Source: an uncultured Bacteroidales bacterium (GTDB taxonomy: Bacteria; Bacteroidota; Bacteroidia; Bacteroidales; UBA932). From it: DNA of 64,000 nt. This document shows positions 36,997 through 44,896 of this stretch, piece by piece; the stretch's first letter is position 1; each line of letters opens with the position of its first letter. Made by a program: the position numbers and the translations under genes. The stretch lies in contig CAMQDS010000010.1 in the NCBI GenBank assembly GCA_946999645.1, positions 7,887 through 71,886 of the forward strand, read 5' to 3'. Below the pieces are notes generated by a model, which was not told where the DNA came from, did not search any database, and was given only the letters and a program-made list of their open reading frames with translations.

Positions 36997-37566
36997 TTAA
37001 AATTTTAATGAAGCAACCATTCTTAAATATTTCTTTCCGAAACAATCTTGAAGCCCTACTGGCTCAAAACCACATGATTTATATAATCTCTGCAAACCTT
37101 GATCTGTTGCTAAAACTAATAGAGATGCTTGAGTAAAACCAATAGACTTACCAAGTTCCAAGAACTTCATCATAAGGCTTTTCCCAATTCCTCTTTTTCT
37201 AAATTCCGGAGATACAGCAAGAGAATCCATATAGTACTCCCCTTCATGTGTTTCATCAGGCATTTGAGCATAATCCATATCCAATTCATCTTTAAGCAAC
37301 TTAAAAGTCACCTCTCTCATTCCAGGATAACGACCTCCGTCATATGCAATCATACACCCTGCACACTTTCCATCTACTTCAGCAACAAGGACATTTTCAT
37401 AACTATAGAGAGTATCATTTCTCTTAACAATTTCTTCAATTACCTCTAAATCTTTTTTAGGAGCAGACAAGAAATCGCCAACACCCAAAGCCGCAAGCAT
37501 TGCTTTGGAAATAAAGCCGGCATCATCTGCAACGGCCTTTCTAAATATTATACCTGTCTTATTCAT
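36997..37566 (-). CDS. GNAT-family N-acetyltransferase
   Basis: This is a 189-residue acetyltransferase, started at the Met of MNKTGIIFRKA. The acetyl-CoA loop is RKRGIGKSLMMKFLELGKS near residues 125-143, with MDSLAVSPEFRKRGIG leading in and LYKSCGFEPVGLQDCFG near the C-terminus. The substrate is unknown. A TATTTTTG box on the minus strand lies only 7 bases upstream of this start, which would give an almost leaderless mRNA; the longer start at 37575 would then be untranscribed. The gene reads away from ssrA. Confidence 0.85.
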   Translation of the reverse strand: MNKTGIIFRKAVADDAGFISKAMLAALGVGDFLSAPKKDLEVIEEIVKRNDTLYSYENVLVAEVDGKCAGCMIAYDGGRYPGMREVTFKLLKDELDMDYAQMPDETHEGEYYMDSLAVSPEFRKRGIGKSLMMKFLELGKSIGFTQASLLVLATDQGLQRLYKSCGFEPVGLQDCFGKKYLRMVASLKF

Positions 37567-37677
37567 AGTACACAAAAATACTAAATATCATAAATATTAC
37601 AAAGTTTATAAAAATCATCATTTTTGAATTTTATATAAAAACTCCGACACTGGAAGACATAATACACAAAAAAGTCA

Positions 37678-37685
37678 TATATTTG
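37678..37685 (+). promoter_or_regulatory. ssrA: -7 box for ssrA
   Basis: TATATTTG matches TAnnTTTG and ends 8 bases before the first base of the mature tmRNA, exactly where a promoter for an RNA gene is expected. Confidence 0.65.
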
Positions 37686-37693
37686 CCAAATAT

Positions 37694-38089
37694 GGGGATG
37701 TATTGGTTTTGACAGCATTGATGTCGGACAGTAAGCACGCCGGGCGCAGTGAATCGGCCCGTTAATCCCGGTTCTCAAAAATTTAGTTGCTGATAACAAC
37801 TACGCACTCGCTGCATAGAATGACTAGGTCATTTTAGCTTAATTTCAGTCGCCTAGGATGCGACAGAAACGAGTATCCCTCGGACTTTAAGCCGATTATG
37901 TTCCGAATTAGGGGTATCATTCAAATCGGACGCTCGGAGAGACTCCTTTAAACTCCGCTAAGACTTAAAGGATAAGTTGCAGTTAGCATGCAATCCTGCA
38001 GGCTGCAAACGAAAATCAAAGGAAGGCTAAGCGTGTAGAAAGCTATCTGGTGCATTGTTTGGACGGCGGTTCGACTCCGCCCATCTCCA
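37694..38089 (+). ncRNA. ssrA: tmRNA (ssrA), tag ADNNYALAA
   Basis: Transfer-messenger RNA frees stalled ribosomes and tags their unfinished peptides. The 5' end GGGGATG pairs with CATCTCC at the 3' end to form the acceptor stem. The T-arm GGACGGCGGTTCGACTCCGCCC is present near the end. The resume codon GCT at 37789, placed after TAGTT, opens a frame encoding ADNNYALAA and then TAG (37816-37818), followed by the pseudoknot region. The ALAA end is the normal protease signal. The 3' CCA is not encoded (the bases after the discriminator A are CAA) and must be added. The 3' end is a common integration site, and an unusual gene module begins 133 bases downstream. Confidence 0.96.
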
Positions 38090-38221
38090 CAAATATCTTA
38101 TGAGGAACGGCTAAAACCCCACATAATTAAAAGAATTAATTAACTAAACCACTCATACTTGTTATGGGTCGAAATCAAAAAATATGTGTCAAGGCAAAAG
38201 AGCCAAGCGAAAAAACTGATA

Positions 38222-39004
38222 ATGATAAATTGCTCCACATATCTCTTTGGCATGACTTCTAACGGATATTTCCAATATCCTATGGACTTTCTTAAAACTC
38301 GACTACAGATTCTTGCAAAAAACTTCAATTCGGAATCTCAAATTGCAGTCTATAGAGAATCTAACTTGATGTACTATGCATATATGCGACAAGTATCATG
38401 GAAAGAGGTTAATTCTTATATAGGGATTTGCGTCGTGGTTAATGGTAAGGCTACATATAATCTTGCATCGCTGTTTAGGATGTTTGAGTCGGTATACCAA
38501 GGGATGGTTATTGAAGGCAAGGTATTGACTGTTAACAATGATGGCGCAACTCATTTTTTGAAGATAATCAATAGTTCTCTTCTTTCTGAGTACGACCGTA
38601 TTTCTGAAGTAATCAAGAAGAGTATTGCGGATGGTGAGAACTATTTTGAAGAGATGCCACCTATCAATTATTCTTCTTATATTGATGACTATCAAGTAGT
38701 ACCACTTACAGATGGTGCGCTAAAAATCAGAAGTAAGATTGAGGATAATAATATAGTCTATGTTATCAAGAATAATGGTATAAACAATTCGGCGTTTAAT
38801 GGGATGACTCTTAAAATAAAGCAATTAAGCGAAGAACTGGAACTCCAGAGGGTTATGTCAGCAGAACTATCACATAAACTAAGACAAGTAAAAAACAGAA
38901 ATTTTATAGCTAACTTGTCACTATATTTAATCATTTTTCTTGCCTGTATAGTGATAGTATTCATATATATGTATATGAATCAGTTAATTACAATTAATTT
39001 ATAA
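38222..39004 (+). CDS. Module gene 1: tail-anchored coiled-coil protein, paralogue of module gene 6
   Basis: This 260-residue protein of unknown family begins at the ATG of MINCSTYLFG, chosen over a TTG 63 bases upstream because the related gene at 43284 starts at the matching point (MKIAEFVFHG). Residues ~1-180 form a globular cytoplasmic domain. Its YYAYMRQVSWKEVNSYIG and LASLFRMFESVYQGMVIEGKVL align by eye with YYSYIRPQN...GSYFG and HSLFNFFDTLYVKKISGRLL of the later gene. A coiled coil (LKIKQLSEELELQRVMSAEL) and a single C-terminal transmembrane helix (LSLYLIIFLACIVIVFIYMYM) follow. It is the first of seven tightly packed genes. The N-domain may be related to GTPase-associated (GAP1-like) domains, but that is only a suspicion. 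Confidence 0.8.
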   Translation: MINCSTYLFGMTSNGYFQYPMDFLKTRLQILAKNFNSESQIAVYRESNLMYYAYMRQVSWKEVNSYIGICVVVNGKATYNLASLFRMFESVYQGMVIEGKVLTVNNDGATHFLKIINSSLLSEYDRISEVIKKSIADGENYFEEMPPINYSSYIDDYQVVPLTDGALKIRSKIEDNNIVYVIKNNGINNSAFNGMTLKIKQLSEELELQRVMSAELSHKLRQVKNRNFIANLSLYLIIFLACIVIVFIYMYMNQLITINL

Positions 39005-39009
39005 GAATT

Positions 39010-40548
39010 ATGGACTTTGTTCATTATATAATTGTTATTCCTATTATTTTCTTGATAATTTTCTATCAATTAAAAATATTTAGGCGAGCTGTAAATAAAA
39101 TCAACACATTTAAGGATATTTTTCCTTCAAATAAATTAGCCTATTCTATTGATCAAGTTAGCATTACCGTCGACGAACCTTCTGAAACTTATTTAGATAG
39201 AGATAATACTTCCGATAATATCTGGGACAATGATATGTTGGAAGAAGAAATGCCTTTTACAAGAGAAGTTGAAATATCACAGTTATCAATCAAAAGTACT
39301 AATCCTACGCTCACAAATATCAAGGTTGCCATCAATATGTACCTTCAGAAAAACAAAGGAGCTGTGAGTGATTTTTCCTTGATGAAGGATATAGTTGAAA
39401 GATATTGCGGATCTGAGGAGGAGGAGATAGCCACTATGCAGACTATCCCGCTTTATATGGGGCTGATGGGTACAATGGTGGGAATTATTGTAGGCATTTC
39501 TATCATTGCATTCAACGGCGGAGTTGACAATCTGACAAATGTTTCTTCAATGATGATTTGTGTTGCCATTGCTATGGCTGCAAGTTTTGTTGGCATACTA
39601 TGTACTACCATTATATCTTGGAAGTCTAAAGGTGCAAAGACAGATATTGAAACCAATAAGAATCTATTCTATTCATGGCTTCAAACTGAACTTTTACCAG
39701 TTCTCTCAGACAATTCTGTGACGGCATTATCTCTTCTTCATACAAATTTGATGTCTTTCAACCAAACATTCCAAGGCAATATCAAAAAATTTGATAAAGT
39801 TCTGACAAGTGTTAGACAGGTCTCAAAAGATCAAGCATATGCATTGGATGCTATTAGCAAAATTAATATAAAGGATGTGGCTAATGCTAATGTTATTGTA
39901 TTAAATGAACTACAAAAATGCACTGGGCAAATAGGACAATTTACTCAGTATCTAACCAATGTAAATAGTTATCTGAATGCTGTTAATAGCCTTAACGAGA
40001 ATTTGAATAATCACCTTGACCGAACAGCAGTAATTGAGAATATGGGAGCTTTCTTCGCAAAAGAGATGACTCAAGTGCAATCAAGAGAAGAATATATAAA
40101 ACATGTAGTAGATAGTGTCGATAGTTCTTTGGAAAAAACCTCTAAGCAAATAACAGAATCATTGAGCCAATATATGGAAACTCTTAAGAGTCAAGCTACA
40201 GCGGACGCTGAGATATTCAAGGAAACTTATAAAAAACAGCATAATGAGTTTGTTGAAAAATTAAAGGAGCAGCAGGATGCCATCTCGCAAAATGCTTCAA
40301 ATATGGAAGAAATCTTTAGGAGTACGCAAGATTTGTCGGAAATAAGTGTCTCGATAAAGTCTCTTGCAGATAAATCAAGGGAAAATTCCAATCGGCTTGA
40401 TCAAATTGTTGATATGATTGAATCTGGAGCTTATAGAACGACATCAGGAAAATGGATTAACATTCTGAACATAGCCATTAAGATTGTAGCACTTCTTGCG
40501 TTTGTGATGTTTGTATATGAATTTGTTATTAAATACATCCTTAAATAG
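39010..40548 (+). CDS. Module gene 2: MotA/TolQ/ExbB-like proton-channel protein with long helical tail (ZorA-like)
   Basis: This 512-residue inner-membrane protein has a transmembrane helix at 5-22, then a MotA/TolQ/ExbB core. The core is IPLYMGLMGTMVGIIVGISIIAF (146-168) and MMICVAIAMAASFVGILCTTIISW (181-204), with the small-residue-rich pattern of stator channels. A long helical, coiled-coil-prone region (~235-480) resembles the cytoplasmic tail of ZorA. Unusually, a further C-terminal helix (IAIKIVALLAFVMFVYEFVI, ~488-507) follows the tail. It ends exactly where the MotB-like partner begins. Five MotA-type and two MotB-type subunits normally form an ion-driven rotating unit. That is known for the family and inferred here. 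Confidence 0.88.
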   Translation: MDFVHYIIVIPIIFLIIFYQLKIFRRAVNKINTFKDIFPSNKLAYSIDQVSITVDEPSETYLDRDNTSDNIWDNDMLEEEMPFTREVEISQLSIKSTNPTLTNIKVAINMYLQKNKGAVSDFSLMKDIVERYCGSEEEEIATMQTIPLYMGLMGTMVGIIVGISIIAFNGGVDNLTNVSSMMICVAIAMAASFVGILCTTIISWKSKGAKTDIETNKNLFYSWLQTELLPVLSDNSVTALSLLHTNLMSFNQTFQGNIKKFDKVLTSVRQVSKDQAYALDAISKINIKDVANANVIVLNELQKCTGQIGQFTQYLTNVNSYLNAVNSLNENLNNHLDRTAVIENMGAFFAKEMTQVQSREEYIKHVVDSVDSSLEKTSKQITESLSQYMETLKSQATADAEIFKETYKKQHNEFVEKLKEQQDAISQNASNMEEIFRSTQDLSEISVSIKSLADKSRENSNRLDQIVDMIESGAYRTTSGKWINILNIAIKIVALLAFVMFVYEFVIKYILK

Positions 40549-41208
40549 ATGGTAGAGAAAAAGAATAAATCCTATTTTTGGGCAAGTTATGCAGACCTTA
40601 TGACGAGTCTTTTCTTCGTCATGCTTATGCTTTTTGTTGTTGCAGTAGTTCAACTAAACAAAGAGAAAGATGAGGTTATCTGCATGAATATCAATCTACA
40701 AGCGAAATTGGATAAGGCTCAGGAAATCGAGGATGCTACCAAGGGACTAGATGAAAATTATTTTGAATATAAAGAAAACTTCAAAAAACATAAACTTAAG
40801 ATTGATGTATTTTTTCCAAAGGGACAGTCGAATATAGCCAAATATGTTTCAAATGAGACAAAAGACAAACTGCTTAAAGCAGGCAGGAGCGCAAAATCCT
40901 TTATAGAAAAGACCACTAAAAAATATCCGGGTATACAGTACATACTTATCATTGAGGGGCAGGCATCAAGAGATTCCTTTATGGGAAATTATGAATTAAG
41001 CTACAGCAGAGCACTTGAGCTTAAGCGATTTTGGGAGGCAAATGACATTAAATTTACAGAACAGAATTGCGAGGTTCTAATCTGCGGTAGCGGTGATGGT
41101 GTGCAAAGTGGTACTGGGCTAATGAGAGAATCTAACGAACACCTGAACCAACGTTTTTTGATTCATATATTGCCCAAACCGGGAGTCATAAATGAGGTAC
41201 GTAAATAG
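40549..41208 (+). CDS. Module gene 3: MotB/OmpA-like stator protein (ZorB-like)
   Basis: This 219-residue protein is the natural partner of the MotA-like protein before it; the two genes abut without a gap. One transmembrane helix lies at ~13-36 in the MotB pattern WASYADLMTSLFFVMLMLF, with Asp16 at the ion-carrying position. The periplasmic part has an OmpA-C-like peptidoglycan-binding domain: LIIEGQASRDSFMGNYELSYSRALELKRFW (133-162) and NQRFLIHIL near the end. This is the architecture of MotB, TolR-like and ZorB proteins. It would fix the stator to the cell wall. Confidence 0.9.
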   Translation: MVEKKNKSYFWASYADLMTSLFFVMLMLFVVAVVQLNKEKDEVICMNINLQAKLDKAQEIEDATKGLDENYFEYKENFKKHKLKIDVFFPKGQSNIAKYVSNETKDKLLKAGRSAKSFIEKTTKKYPGIQYILIIEGQASRDSFMGNYELSYSRALELKRFWEANDIKFTEQNCEVLICGSGDGVQSGTGLMRESNEHLNQRFLIHILPKPGVINEVRK

Positions 41209-41233
41209 ATAATACATATTTTATTAGATAATT

Positions 41234-42319
41234 ATGGGACAAAACAACACCTTGAAAGTCATTTCGATTTTCGCATTTATCGCATTGGCATCAGTCAGTT
41301 GCTGGGCGACACAAGAGTCATTGCATCTTCTTCTTTCATCCTGGCCTCAGTTCTTGTGCTGGATCGTAACCATAGCATTCTTCATTATTGCTTCGTGGGG
41401 AACCAAATTGATTGTTGATAGCTTTAACCAGAATGTTTATGTTGAAAAGAGAGGCGGAAAGTTAATAGCTGGCATATTGATCGTTCTTGTATTCTGGCTT
41501 CTTTTTAGTATGCCGACCAATACGCATACTTTCTTTTATAGAAGTACGATAGAAAGTGTCGCAAGTACAGACATTTCCACCACAATGGGATATTTGGATC
41601 AGCTGAAGAACAATACTCTTACAGAAACCAAGATCAGAGATAAGCAAACTGAATTTCAAAATAAGGTTTGGAGTTTATTTGCTGAACTTGAATCAGAAAT
41701 AAAGAATGATGCAAATCCAGGATTCGGTCCTAATGCCAAACGCATTCTTGCGCAGTTCGCTACACTTTTGGAAGTAGATAAGGTTGAGCCTCTATCATTT
41801 TATGATAAATCCGTACAAGCTCGTGCGAAACTCGTTGATGCGTACCGTAAAAAGATCAGTATTCTTATGCAAAGTAAACTCACGAATATTCGTAATTCAA
41901 TGACTGCCCCGGACGAGAAAACATATAAGGGTCAAGCTTCTGCTGACTTTCAGAATCTTGAGTATGCCGAAAATATGATAAAGAGTGGGGACATCGATTT
42001 GAACATCGCTGAGCAAGTTAAGGAGGTCAATAGCCGACTTGTTAGAGGATATTCAACAATAAAGACGTATAGTAATTACATTGAGTTCAATACAGGAGAT
42101 AAAGAAATATATCTTCCAGAGGATACCGAAGGTAATCCTGTTCAAGCTGTGACCAGGGTTGAACGTATGCTGAGTGTCTTTGATGTATGGAAAGACTATC
42201 TGACAGGCAAGTATGCAGGGCGAGGCTTGATTATATGGGTTATTCTTTCTATCCTTGTTGACCTTGGAGCATTTATATTCTTCGACCTCGCTTTCAAAAA
42301 AGATCAATACACAATATAG
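41234..42319 (+). CDS. Module gene 4: polytopic membrane protein with large periplasmic/helical domain
   Basis: This 361-residue protein has no family I recognise. Three helices are near the N-terminus (~8-27, 38-60, 79-95), a large mostly helical domain spans ~100-325, and a fourth helix (LIIWVILSILVDLGAFIFFDLAF) is near the C-terminus. By positive charges the large domain is probably outside the cytoplasm, but the topology is uncertain. The domain is rich in charged, regularly spaced residues (SELESEIKNDANPGFG, AKLVDAYRKKISILMQSKL). Its place between the stator pair and the GTPase suggests that it connects them, perhaps as a sensor across the membrane. Start is a clean ATG, 25 bases after the previous stop. 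Confidence 0.75.
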   Translation: MGQNNTLKVISIFAFIALASVSCWATQESLHLLLSSWPQFLCWIVTIAFFIIASWGTKLIVDSFNQNVYVEKRGGKLIAGILIVLVFWLLFSMPTNTHTFFYRSTIESVASTDISTTMGYLDQLKNNTLTETKIRDKQTEFQNKVWSLFAELESEIKNDANPGFGPNAKRILAQFATLLEVDKVEPLSFYDKSVQARAKLVDAYRKKISILMQSKLTNIRNSMTAPDEKTYKGQASADFQNLEYAENMIKSGDIDLNIAEQVKEVNSRLVRGYSTIKTYSNYIEFNTGDKEIYLPEDTEGNPVQAVTRVERMLSVFDVWKDYLTGKYAGRGLIIWVILSILVDLGAFIFFDLAFKKDQYTI

Positions 42320-42342
42320 TAATCAAATTCAAGTAAAATATT

Positions 42343-43281
42343 ATGGCAAAAAAATTCGATTTTGGAGAATCATCTATTAACGAACCTCTTGACGCACAGA
42401 CTCCTATAGTTTCTGAAGAGCCTACAACAAATAATGACAATACCTCTGTGGCTGGCCTTAGTCAATCAGAGTATAATGATCCAAATAGCATAGTCGTCAC
42501 TATTGCAGATCAGAATGTTCCTATCGTTGTTTTATTCGGTCCAACTGAGTGTGGAAAAACGATGACTCTCATTCGCCTAACAAGATTCTTACAGAAATAT
42601 GGATATAAAGTATCTCCTATCCGTTCGTTTAGACCTGCGGCAGATGCCCATTATGCCAAAATGTGCGAAGGATATAATGAACTCGTCAATTCACCAAACG
42701 CGGCTCAAGGTACGGAGATGATTAGCTTCATGTTGGTTGAAGTGCTTGATAAAAGCGGCCGTCGCATCTGCCAGATTCTTGAGGCTCCTGGCGAATATTA
42801 CTTCAATCCTAAAAAGCCAAATAATACTTTCCCTGTGTACATCAATACTATTATTAACAGTAATAATAGGAAAATATGGATTTATATGGTTGAACCTAAC
42901 TGGAAAGACCCTTTAGATAGAAGTGGCTATGTTTCCAGAATACATCATCTTAAAACGATGATGCGTGGACAAGACATAGCTATTTTTCTCTATAACAAGG
43001 TCGATAAGTCAAATTTCGTGATTTCTCCAGGTAGAGTTAATATAGAGGGCGTAAAGAATGATATCAGCAATATGTATCCAGGTATATTTACGCCTTTCGT
43101 TAATGAAGTACCTATCTATAAATGGTTAAAGCCTTATTTATGTGAGCTCGTTCCTTTTTCTAATGGTATGTTTACAGAAGCGACACATTCAGATGGTTCA
43201 GTATACTTAACGTACCAGCAGGGAGTGGACGAATATCCTCAAATGTTGTGGAATACCATAATGAAAAAAATTCGTGGGTAA
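42343..43281 (+). CDS. Module gene 5: soluble P-loop GTPase
   Basis: This 312-residue cytoplasmic protein has a disordered N-terminal ~50 residues and then a P-loop GTPase fold. Walker A (G1) is GPTECGKT (66-73). The G3 region reads ILEAPGEYYF (145-154), with Glu-Ala-Pro-Gly in place of DxxG, and G4 is NKVD (218-221), giving guanine specificity. This places it in the TRAFAC-like GTPases of the kind found in GTPase-associated conflict systems. The altered G3 suggests unusual hydrolysis or nucleotide-dependent docking. It is followed two bases later by the second coiled-coil paralogue. The natural hypothesis is that it acts as the switch between sensing and motor action. Confidence 0.85.
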   Translation: MAKKFDFGESSINEPLDAQTPIVSEEPTTNNDNTSVAGLSQSEYNDPNSIVVTIADQNVPIVVLFGPTECGKTMTLIRLTRFLQKYGYKVSPIRSFRPAADAHYAKMCEGYNELVNSPNAAQGTEMISFMLVEVLDKSGRRICQILEAPGEYYFNPKKPNNTFPVYINTIINSNNRKIWIYMVEPNWKDPLDRSGYVSRIHHLKTMMRGQDIAIFLYNKVDKSNFVISPGRVNIEGVKNDISNMYPGIFTPFVNEVPIYKWLKPYLCELVPFSNGMFTEATHSDGSVYLTYQQGVDEYPQMLWNTIMKKIRG

Positions 43282-43283
43282 AT

Positions 43284-44357
43284 ATGAAAATAGCAGAATT
43301 TGTTTTTCACGGGGTACCGCAGGGTTTTGATGTCTGGGGTACATCCGGTGATTCGTACTATGAATCATTCTACTGTCCACTCGACAAATATAAAAACGCC
43401 AAATCTGCATTGGTGGTTGAAATTAGAAAGGACTCAAATAAGTTCTTCTCATACTACTCATACATAAGGCCACAAAATATTATTGCAGAGGGAGGTCGTG
43501 AAGGTTCATATTTTGGGATGTCTCTAAAAATGGAAGGAAATTATTGCACAGATGTCCATTCCTTGTTTAATTTCTTTGATACACTTTATGTTAAAAAGAT
43601 TTCAGGAAGACTTTTAAGTAATAACGGAAATTCCGAGAAATTCTTAATTGCAAATTTCAAGGATGTAGAAGGAGAATTAAAAGAAATCTCAAAGTTGGCA
43701 ATAAGTCAGATTGCCGCAAATTTTGAAGGCGACATTGAAGTGATAGACTCTACTTTCACAAAAGAAAAGGCGTCAGAATCCATTTATTACAACATCAATG
43801 ATGTAAATTGTGAGACTTTTTTCAATGATACCAAAATATATGGCAAAGTCTATGTTTCTGCAGTATATACATCTAAAAATGAGATAATAGATTCTCTATT
43901 GTCTTCGAATAAAAAATATGAAGAAATCAAGAAAGAATATGAGGATCAAATTGATGTTCTAAAAAATAAACAGATACCCGATCTTCAGCAGAAACTAAAT
44001 GCATTAAAATCCACCAATAGTTCTCTTAAGCAAGAAGTTGATCGGTTGAAAAAGTGCTTAAACTTAGATGCTATTGCCGATAGATTTGAGACAAATTTGT
44101 CCGAAATGTTGGAGATTCTTAATTCTGTTAAGAATAATAGAGCGATAGAGCAGCCTGGTTTAAAACCAAATAATAGTCATTGTGGGTGTTCATCTCATGG
44201 GAGAGGACAAAATCCTACTAAGATTATTCTGTATATTATTGTTACTGTGGCAATTATTATTGCCGGCATTTTCTGCATCAAAAAAATTAAAAGTTTTCAC
44301 AATGATGTAAATAATAATAAGGTCGTTACTAATTCTTTCAAAGTTAATAAACGATGA
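43284..44357 (+). CDS. Module gene 6: tail-anchored coiled-coil protein, paralogue of module gene 1
   Basis: This 357-residue protein is started at the ATG of MKIAEFVFHG; a longer frame would overlap the GTPase gene. Residues ~1-190 form a globular domain that resembles module gene 1 in order and in several motifs. A strong coiled coil follows (~208-262: EIKKEYEDQIDVLKNKQIP, LQQKLNALKSTNSSLKQEVD), then a His/Cys/Gly-rich linker (SHCGCSSHGRGQ), one transmembrane helix (~313-333) and a short basic tail. The topology puts the N-domain in the cytoplasm near the GTPase. It overlaps the protease gene by four bases (ATGA), so translation is coupled. Confidence 0.8.
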   Translation: MKIAEFVFHGVPQGFDVWGTSGDSYYESFYCPLDKYKNAKSALVVEIRKDSNKFFSYYSYIRPQNIIAEGGREGSYFGMSLKMEGNYCTDVHSLFNFFDTLYVKKISGRLLSNNGNSEKFLIANFKDVEGELKEISKLAISQIAANFEGDIEVIDSTFTKEKASESIYYNINDVNCETFFNDTKIYGKVYVSAVYTSKNEIIDSLLSSNKKYEEIKKEYEDQIDVLKNKQIPDLQQKLNALKSTNSSLKQEVDRLKKCLNLDAIADRFETNLSEMLEILNSVKNNRAIEQPGLKPNNSHCGCSSHGRGQNPTKIILYIIVTVAIIIAGIFCIKKIKSFHNDVNNNKVVTNSFKVNKR

Positions 44358-44890
44358 AAAAGATTATAAGATACTCATTGATAATTACCACTATCTTACT
44401 TTTAGTGTCTTGTTCTAGCAGTAAGAAGTCAAAAAAGGTTCATATTCCTTATGTAAACTATTCGGAAGAAATGGTGCCGGATGATGAAACTATAAATGTT
44501 CCCTATACATTAGAAGGGGGTGTAAAGTATGTTCAAGTAAAGATTAACGGATTGAGCACCGACATGATTTTTGATACAGGATGTTCCAATACTCTAATAT
44601 CGCCACTTGAGGTCAAGCAACTGTTAAAACGAGGTCTTCTAACTGAAGCCGATTTCCTTGGAACAGCCAAGTGCAGCATTGCTGATGGAAGTGTAGTAGA
44701 AGATTCCATTTTCAATATACGTACGCTCGAACTTACAGATGGAAACCGAACAATAGTCTGCAGAGATGTTCGTACTCAAGTTTCTTCAAGTGCTAATGCT
44801 CCTGTTCTTCTAGGTAATGGTGTCTTAGATAGAGTTGCCTCCTATACCATAGATAATGACTCAAAAGTTATTCGATTCAAATTGAAGTAG
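44354..44890 (+). CDS. Module gene 7: retropepsin-like aspartic protease lipoprotein
   Basis: This 178-residue protein has a lipoprotein signal with Cys20 in LLLVSCSS, then a short linker and one retropepsin-like domain. The catalytic motif is FDTGCSN (73-79), and the late hydrophobic-hydrophobic-Gly motif is VLLGNGVLDR (151-160). Retropepsins have one Asp each and work as dimers, so this would dimerise at the periplasmic face of a membrane. Between the two motifs lies a flap-like stretch (AKCSIADGSVV). Two Cys within the domain (C77 and C107) could pair. It is the last gene of the module and ends 6 bases from the convergent M23 peptidase gene. Targets may be cell-envelope proteins or a module component. 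Confidence 0.88.
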   Translation: MKKIIRYSLIITTILLLVSCSSSKKSKKVHIPYVNYSEEMVPDDETINVPYTLEGGVKYVQVKINGLSTDMIFDTGCSNTLISPLEVKQLLKRGLLTEADFLGTAKCSIADGSVVEDSIFNIRTLELTDGNRTIVCRDVRTQVSSSANAPVLLGNGVLDRVASYTIDNDSKVIRFKLK

Positions 44891-44896
44891 GTTGAA

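Noticed and set aside
38222..44890. Calling the module Zorya
   Set aside because: Only the MotA/MotB-like pair resembles Zorya. The ZorC/ZorD or ZorE effectors are absent, and a GTPase, protease and paired tail-anchored proteins are present.
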